From: Candidatus Nomurabacteria bacterium
GTDB lineage: Bacteria; Patescibacteriota; Saccharimonadia; Saccharimonadales; Saccharimonadaceae
NCBI GenBank assembly: GCA_031262565.1
Contig: JAISHL010000015.1
Location: forward strand, 1 to 9,430
Length of the DNA: 9,430 bases
Reading direction: 5' to 3'
Within the stretch, counting starts at the first letter, position 1. Each line of letters starts with the position of its first letter. A program made the position numbers and the translations under genes. Below are positions 6,711-9,430 of this stretch, one piece after another. The notes beneath the pieces were generated by a model. That model was not told the origin of the DNA. It saw nothing but the letters and a program-made list of their open reading frames with translations, and searched no databases.

Positions 6711-6944
6711 CTACAATTGATCATCTATTTCAGTCGAGAGTCGCGAATTTTCAGATTCCAATTGCGTGATGCGTGAGTTCAAATCACAAATTTTTGCAAA
6801 CTGAAAGATTGAAATTCCCAAGAAAATCACCGCGATAATCGTCGCAACGAATGCCGACTTCCGAAAATCATACTTCTCATATCTACTCTTCCAATCATTT
6901 TTGCTGTTCTTGTCGGTATTTTTGGTCGTTTTAACTGTGGTCAT
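6711..6944 (-). CDS. Small bitopic membrane protein with a leucine-zipper C-terminus
   Basis: 77 aa. A GGAAGGA-type Shine-Dalgarno lies about 5 bases before the ATG at 6944. The N-terminus (1-30) is hydrophilic and Lys-rich, a single membrane helix spans about 31-50, and a heptad-repeat helix follows to the end. Positive charge before the helix predicts N-in, C-out. In the heptads Ile52, Ile59, Asn66 and Ile73 fall at one core position and Leu55, Leu62 and Leu69 at the other, the classical pattern of a parallel two-stranded zipper with a polar Asn in the core. FtsB/FtsL/DivIC-type division proteins share this topology, but no family motif confirms such a role. It has its own promoter, so it does not depend on the grpE transcript upstream. 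Confidence 0.7.
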   Translation of the reverse strand: MTTVKTTKNTDKNSKNDWKSRYEKYDFRKSAFVATIIAVIFLGISIFQFAKICDLNSRITQLESENSRLSTEIDDQL

Positions 6945-6976
6945 TTTAATCCTTCCGTTAATATTATTAACTATGG

Positions 6977-7004
6977 ATTATAACAAACATTAGCACATTG
7001 TAAA
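6977..7004 (-). promoter_or_regulatory. Extended -10 promoter of the small zipper membrane protein
   Basis: TTTACA (7004-6999), a 16-base spacer and a perfect TATAAT (6982-6977), preceded by TG plus one base (TGTTATAAT), which is the extended -10 form. The predicted start near 6970 leaves a leader of about 25 bases containing the Shine-Dalgarno. Confidence 0.7.
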
Positions 7005-7024
7005 GCGTGAGTTTTGAAGAAAAT

Positions 7025-7504
7025 TTACCCACGAGTTACGCGCACCATCGCCGGTCGGAGAATCGCGTCGCCGTATTTGTAACCGTTCTGCAAAACTTCC
7101 GCGATAACTTCTTTTTCGCCGTCGCCCTCATCAAACTGCACCGCGTGATGTAAATCTGGATTAAAATCGCCACCGACCTTCGCGTCGATAATTTGCAATT
7201 TCAGCTCACTCATCAATTTATCGAGATTTTTTCGCGCACCAACAATGCCAACCACCCAAGAATTTTCCGCAATTTCAGCAGGCACGCTGGCGGTAGCTTT
7301 TTCCAAAACGTCAATCAGTGGCAAAATTTTCATGATCGCCTTATCTTCGCCAACTTGTTTCGCGCGCGCCAAATCACCCTCGACACGCTTGCGATAATTC
7401 TCAAAATCCGCACGCACGCGCTGTAAAACCATTGTCAACTCGCCGATTTGTTGCTCTAACTCTTCGGTTTTTTTTGATTTAGCGGTCATTTTTCCTTCTT
7501 TCAT
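7025..7504 (-). CDS. grpE: GrpE, nucleotide exchange factor of the DnaK chaperone
   Basis: 159 aa, at the short end for GrpE because the variable N-terminal extension is brief. GrpE homodimers open the DnaK nucleotide pocket to release ADP in the cytoplasm. The N-terminal half (about 10-60) is a long charged helix with the 'DFENYRKR' core common to GrpE. The C-terminal beta domain carries the family signature: FNPDLHHAV (114-122), then NGYKYGDAILRPAMVRV (140-156). The start at 7504 overlaps the hrcA stop as ATGA and has AGGAGG (7514-7509) four bases upstream. A second Met at 7489 (MTAKSKK) follows an AAGGA and is a possible alternative start. It is co-transcribed with hrcA and hence under the same CIRCE-like operator. 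No dnaK or dnaJ follows; the next gene downstream is an unrelated small membrane protein with its own promoter. Confidence 0.95.
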   Translation of the reverse strand: MKEGKMTAKSKKTEELEQQIGELTMVLQRVRADFENYRKRVEGDLARAKQVGEDKAIMKILPLIDVLEKATASVPAEIAENSWVVGIVGARKNLDKLMSELKLQIIDAKVGGDFNPDLHHAVQFDEGDGEKEVIAEVLQNGYKYGDAILRPAMVRVTRG

Positions 7505-8202
7505 AAAACCTCCTCTAACATTTTACCAGTTTGCGAAACGAGCGACATCACACGAGCATAACTTTGGCGCGTCGGACCAAGCACGCCAATATACGAATGA
7601 TCGGAATATGGCGAGCGAAATCGCGAAATTATCAGTGACATACCACTGGTGCGACCGATCGGATTTTCCGAACCAATAAACACGTTCAGCGCCTCGTTCG
7701 GAGCGGCTTCTTTCAGCCACGGTTCAAGATTATCCAAAAGTCGCGCCACATCGCGCACATGTTCACCATCGTCAAATTCAGGTTGCGCAAATAAATTGCC
7801 AATACCCGACAGATACAGCTGATCGCCAATCGTCGCTAGCCCCAGATTCCGCGTCAGCTCAACCAACGAATCTACCGCAGTTTTGATTGCAAAATCCGCC
7901 TTTCCGCCAGTTGTAACGCGCGATTGAATCGCTTTTGTGTGACGATTTTCGATATGGTTCGTGCCGCCAGTTTCAACAATGGAGTTGACATATAAACGAT
8001 AGCCACGATCGGTCGGAATGCGCCCCGCCGAAGTGTGCGGTTGCGTAATATAGCCCATCTCCTCCAACTTCGCCATCTCCGCGCGAATCGTTGCAGGCGA
8101 AACATCAAACAATTTCGCGAGCAAGACCGAGCCAACTGGCGCGGCGAGTTCAGCGTATTGCTCAATAATTGCGGCTAGAATTTTAGCTTGTCTATCACTC
8201 AT
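7501..8202 (-). CDS. hrcA: HrcA, heat-shock repressor that binds CIRCE
   Basis: 233 aa against roughly 340 in Firmicutes HrcA, so the central region is reduced; both ends are intact. The winged-helix N-terminus shows VSPATIRAEMAKLEEMGYI (34-52), followed by the conserved HTSAGRIPTDRGYRLYV wing segment (56-72). The C-terminus keeps IGVLGPTRQSYARVMSLV (205-222). HrcA represses chaperone genes by binding CIRCE, and its folding state reports chaperone supply. Its own promoter overlaps a CIRCE-like site, which predicts autoregulation together with grpE. The ATG is about 3 bases from the predicted transcription start and has no Shine-Dalgarno, so translation is probably leaderless. It ends in TGA overlapping the grpE ATG, which shows that UGA is a stop here. 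Confidence 0.95.
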   Translation of the reverse strand: MSDRQAKILAAIIEQYAELAAPVGSVLLAKLFDVSPATIRAEMAKLEEMGYITQPHTSAGRIPTDRGYRLYVNSIVETGGTNHIENRHTKAIQSRVTTGGKADFAIKTAVDSLVELTRNLGLATIGDQLYLSGIGNLFAQPEFDDGEHVRDVARLLDNLEPWLKEAAPNEALNVFIGSENPIGRTSGMSLIISRFRSPYSDHSYIGVLGPTRQSYARVMSLVSQTGKMLEEVL

Positions 8203-8211
8203 TACATTATC

Positions 8212-8241
8212 ATTATATCAAAATTAGCACTCATTAGTCAA
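8212..8241 (-). promoter_or_regulatory. Promoter of hrcA-grpE
   Basis: TTGACT (8241-8236), an 18-base spacer and a perfect TATAAT (8217-8212). The predicted transcription start is near 8205, three bases before the hrcA ATG. The -35 hexamer lies inside the spacer of the CIRCE-like repeat, so bound HrcA would block RNA polymerase. Confidence 0.8.
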
Positions 8242-8250
8242 GAGCGCCAG
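8224..8250. promoter_or_regulatory. CIRCE-like HrcA operator (one perfect, one degenerate half)
   Basis: The consensus is TTAGCACTC-N9-GAGTGCTAA. Here TTAGCACTC (8224-8232) is perfect, the spacer is exactly 9 bases, and the other half is GAGCGCCAG (8242-8250), which matches 6 of 9. Its position immediately upstream of hrcA, covering the -35 box, supports the assignment despite the weak half. Confidence 0.85.
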
Positions 8251-8290
8251 ATGTTTGAAAAACGCGCACAAAAAACAAAATTGGGCGGAC

Positions 8291-8320
8291 TATACAAAAA
8301 TCGTAATTATGTGATACAAT
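8291..8320 (+). promoter_or_regulatory. Probable promoter of the tRNA pair
   Basis: TACAAT (8315-8320) is preceded by TG and one base (TGATACAAT), an extended -10. The -35 candidate TATACA (8291-8296), 18 bases upstream, is weak. Predicted transcription begins near 8327, eleven bases before tRNA-Lys. Confidence 0.55.
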
Positions 8321-8337
8321 ATTTCAGACTTAGTTAT

Positions 8338-8414
8338 GGGTCGGTAGCTCAGTTGGTTAGAGCACGGGACTCTTAATCCTGGTGTCGAGGGTTCGAATCC
8401 CTCCCGACTCACCA
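8338..8414 (+). tRNA. tRNA-Lys (anticodon CUU)
   Basis: A 77-base cloverleaf with encoded CCA. The acceptor GGGTCGG pairs with CCGACTC, with one G-U at 2:71. The D-stem is GCTC/GAGC. The anticodon stem CGGGA/TCCTG encloses loop CTCTTAA, so the anticodon is CTT (Lys, AAG codons). The T-arm is GAGGG-TTCGAAT-CCCTC. The discriminator base is A. It is first in a two-tRNA unit. Confidence 0.95.
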
Positions 8415-8431
8415 AAATTAAGTCGTATTTT

Positions 8432-8508
8432 GCACGCGTAGCTCAGCGGATTAGAGTACTTGGCTTCGAACCAAGTGGTCGGGGGTTCGAATCCCTCCGC
8501 GTGTACCA
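8432..8508 (+). tRNA. tRNA-Arg (anticodon UCG)
   Basis: A 77-base cloverleaf with encoded CCA, 17 bases after tRNA-Lys. The acceptor GCACGCG pairs with CGCGTGT, leaving a G-U at the terminal 1:72 pair. The D-stem is GCTC/GAGT. The anticodon stem CTTGG/CCAAG encloses loop CTTCGAA, so the anticodon is TCG (Arg, CGA codons). The T-arm is GGGGG-TTCGAAT-CCCTC. The two tRNAs are almost certainly one transcript ending at the terminator at 8525-8560. Confidence 0.95.
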
Positions 8509-8524
8509 AATTGGAATTTTTACT

Positions 8525-8560
8525 AAAATATCACCTCGCGATGGGGTGATATTTTTATTT
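8525..8560 (+). terminator. Intrinsic terminator after the tRNA pair
   Basis: A perfect 11-bp stem, AAAATATCACC (8525-8535) with GGTGATATTTT (8545-8555), with a 9-base loop. The stem runs into a T-rich tail (TTTTTATTT). It ends the tRNA transcript and separates it from the next plus-strand gene. Confidence 0.9.
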
Positions 8561-8605
8561 ATAATACTGATTTTAGAGTAAGCAATAAGCTGCGTCCTTG
8601 TATTG

Positions 8606-8611
8606 TATAAT
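8606..8611 (+). promoter_or_regulatory. Candidate -10 box of the HEPN-like gene
   Basis: A perfect TATAAT 37 bases before the chosen ATG (8648). No good -35 hexamer is visible at 16-18 bases upstream, and there is no TG extension. A start near 8618 would leave a leader of about 30 bases containing the AGGAG. Confidence 0.45.
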
Positions 8612-8647
8612 AGTAGAGTAATTATGAATAATAGGAGTTTACCGAAG

Positions 8648-9139
8648 ATGAGCGAATATGATGTAAAAATTAAGATCGCTGAAATAATTATAAGACACGA
8701 GCGCCTCAGTGATTTATTATCATATATTATTAAAGATGCTCTATTCCCAGAATTATCAACTGGCGACGATAAAGATGTTTCGCATAATATTTTATGTAGA
8801 GAAAAAGATTATATGTTCCGAACTTTTTTTCTTGATAAATTATCATACGACAAAAAAGTAGAGATTGCATGTAGTATAAACGCCGAGTGGACTAAGTATA
8901 AAATGACACTAAAAAATTTAGGGCAACAAAGAAATAAATTAGCTCACGACAACTGCTTTAATATAGAAGATTATTCAAAAAACATAAATGATCCATATTA
9001 CTATCATAAAAAGGTTATCAGCTCATATAATAAGACTTTCGATAGACATGAAGACTTTCGTAAATTAATTGTAAAATATGACGATAAATTTGATAGATAT
9101 TTAGCATTAAAATGCCAGCGATCATTGAATGTAGGTTAA
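8648..9139 (+). CDS. HEPN-like orphan protein with R-x4-H motif
   Basis: 163 aa from ATG 8648, chosen because AGGAG (8633-8637) lies 10 bases upstream. An in-frame ATG at 8624 (171 aa) and a TTG at 8603 are less supported. The protein looks all-helical and soluble, with no membrane segment. Residues 95-100 read RNKLAH in the context LGQQRNKLAHD, the R-x4-H pattern with Asn after Arg that marks the catalytic site of HEPN ribonucleases. This domain is common in toxins, abortive-infection proteins and CRISPR effectors. A basic, Tyr-rich C-terminal part follows. No MNT-type nucleotidyltransferase antitoxin lies beside it, so HepT/MntA is not supported. The gene is visibly more AT-rich than the chaperone and exporter genes and sits just past a tRNA terminator, which fits horizontal acquisition. 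The HEPN call rests on one motif and is tentative. Confidence 0.7.
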   Translation: MSEYDVKIKIAEIIIRHERLSDLLSYIIKDALFPELSTGDDKDVSHNILCREKDYMFRTFFLDKLSYDKKVEIACSINAEWTKYKMTLKNLGQQRNKLAHDNCFNIEDYSKNINDPYYYHKKVISSYNKTFDRHEDFRKLIVKYDDKFDRYLALKCQRSLNVG

Positions 9140-9269
9140 AAAAAATAATTTACTGCCGATTAATTTATAGCTTCACTTATAACATTCATATTTCTTAAAA
9201 TAGAAATCGGGCGGCTGGCCTCCGCTATCCAGCAGTGGCGTCCGTCCGTTCTGATTCTATTATAGCGAA
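9140..9269. other. Non-coding gap between convergent genes, holding a GC-rich hairpin
   Basis: Neither strand has a credible reading frame here. The left part (9140-9207) is AT-rich and begins with an A-run directly after the HEPN-like stop. The only marked structure is the GC-rich palindrome at 9208-9248 with a promoter-like sequence beside it. Confidence 0.6.
9208..9248 (-). ncRNA. GC-rich hairpin: candidate small structured RNA or terminator
   Basis: Read on the minus strand, CGGACGG (9248-9242) faces CCGCCCG (9214-9208), pairing at 6 of 7 positions. Inside, GCCACUGCU (9239-9231) faces AGCGGAGGC (9226-9218), with one A-A mismatch and one U-G, closing a GGAU loop. The hairpin is followed by AUUUCUAUUUU, a U-rich tail. 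It may terminate the minus-strand gene ending at 9270, or be a discrete RNA of about 50 bases made from the promoter-like sequence at 9259-9286. The plus-strand version folds about as well, so the strand is not certain. Confidence 0.4.
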
Positions 9270-9286
9270 TTATCGTTTTAAGTCAA
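9259..9286 (-). promoter_or_regulatory. Promoter-like sequence reading into the GC-rich hairpin
   Basis: TTGACT (9286-9281), a 16-base spacer and a perfect TATAAT (9264-9259) overlap the last codons and the stop of the minus-strand gene. Predicted transcription begins near 9252, four bases before the hairpin. No open frame with a ribosome site follows, so any transcript would be non-coding. Confidence 0.45.
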
Positions 9287-9430
9287 GCGTTTTGTGAGAT
9301 TTTGTAATTATAATCAAACGGCGCATTTCGCGGGCTAATTTGAATTGTTTTGTGGCTTCGTTTATCAATTTGTCTTCTGGTATTTTCTTAATATGTCGAA
9401 TATCCAAAATAATATAAACTGACTGTTCAA
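9270..9430 (-). CDS. Unrecognised protein, C-terminal 52 residues (5' truncated by window edge)
   Basis: A minus-strand frame is open from the right edge (first whole codon at 9428-9426) to TAA at 9272-9270. It contains 'VYIILDIRHIKKIPEDK', then a helix-like 'LINEATKQFKLAREM', then 'RRLIIITKS' and a basic end 'LDLKR'. The alternation of a hydrophobic strand, an amphipathic helix and a second hydrophobic strand suggests the last part of an alpha/beta domain. Base composition and codon choice look like real coding sequence, and the other two minus-strand frames are closed. I do not recognise the family; too little is present. It converges on the HEPN-like gene, so the two are not an operon. Confidence 0.6.
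   Translation of the reverse strand, partial: EQSVYIILDIRHIKKIPEDKLINEATKQFKLAREMRRLIIITKSHKTLDLKR

Noticed and set aside
8188..8376. Plus-strand open frame of 62 codons across the hrcA promoter and tRNA-Lys
   Set aside because: It runs through the hrcA start, the CIRCE-like site and into the tRNA gene, with no family resemblance.
8603..8647. TTG at 8603 or ATG at 8624 as start of the HEPN-like gene
   Set aside because: The TTG overlaps the -10 box TATAAT (8606-8611). ATG 8624 has no Shine-Dalgarno, although a leaderless start there cannot be fully excluded. ATG 8648 has AGGAG upstream.
8648..9430. HepT/MntA-type toxin-antitoxin pair
   Set aside because: The neighbouring partial gene is convergent, not co-directional, and shows no nucleotidyltransferase GSxxxG...D motif in its visible part.

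Overview
The window looks like a chromosomal stretch from a small-genome bacterium of the Candidatus Saccharibacteria (TM7)/Patescibacteria type. This assignment is an inference. It rests on a FISUMP-type surface protein at the left edge, a short HrcA (233 aa), bitopic membrane proteins with Lys- or Pro/Gln-rich N-termini, and two strong promoters so close to their start codons that the mRNAs should be nearly leaderless. The code is standard for UGA: two genes end in functional TGA stops inside ATGA overlaps, which argues against the UGA=Gly code of Gracilibacteria/Absconditabacteria.

Layout. Bases 2-535 (+) are the C-terminal part of a FISUMP-domain surface protein. Bases 536-1139 hold no gene. 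They are packed with palindromic, nested inverted-repeat elements and lie between two convergent genes. Bases 1140-4975 (-) encode two overlapping half-transporters of a heterodimeric ABC exporter. One ATP site is canonical and one is degenerate, and transcription starts from a consensus promoter directly at the start codon. Bases 5045-6944 (-) carry three small bitopic membrane proteins. Two are paralogues sharing an extracytoplasmic domain, and one of these ends in a striking Asp/Tyr-rich tail. The third has an ideal leucine zipper after its membrane segment. Bases 7025-8202 (-) are hrcA-grpE, with a CIRCE-like operator overlapping the hrcA promoter and no dnaK or dnaJ alongside.

Divergent from hrcA, bases 8338-8508 (+) hold tRNA-Lys(CUU) and tRNA-Arg(UCG), closed by a strong intrinsic terminator. 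Next comes an AT-rich gene (8648-9139, +) with an R-x4-H motif typical of HEPN-domain proteins. The right edge has the C-terminus of an unrecognised minus-strand gene (stop at 9270). Its end overlaps a promoter-like sequence reading into a GC-rich hairpin (9208-9248), which is either a small structured RNA or a terminator.

Most of the window is ordinary: exporter, heat-shock control and tRNAs. The parts most worth a second look are the repeat cluster, the acidic-tailed membrane paralogue, the near-leaderless promoters, the HEPN-like orphan and the hairpin locus beside it. I did not find a clear new multi-gene system.
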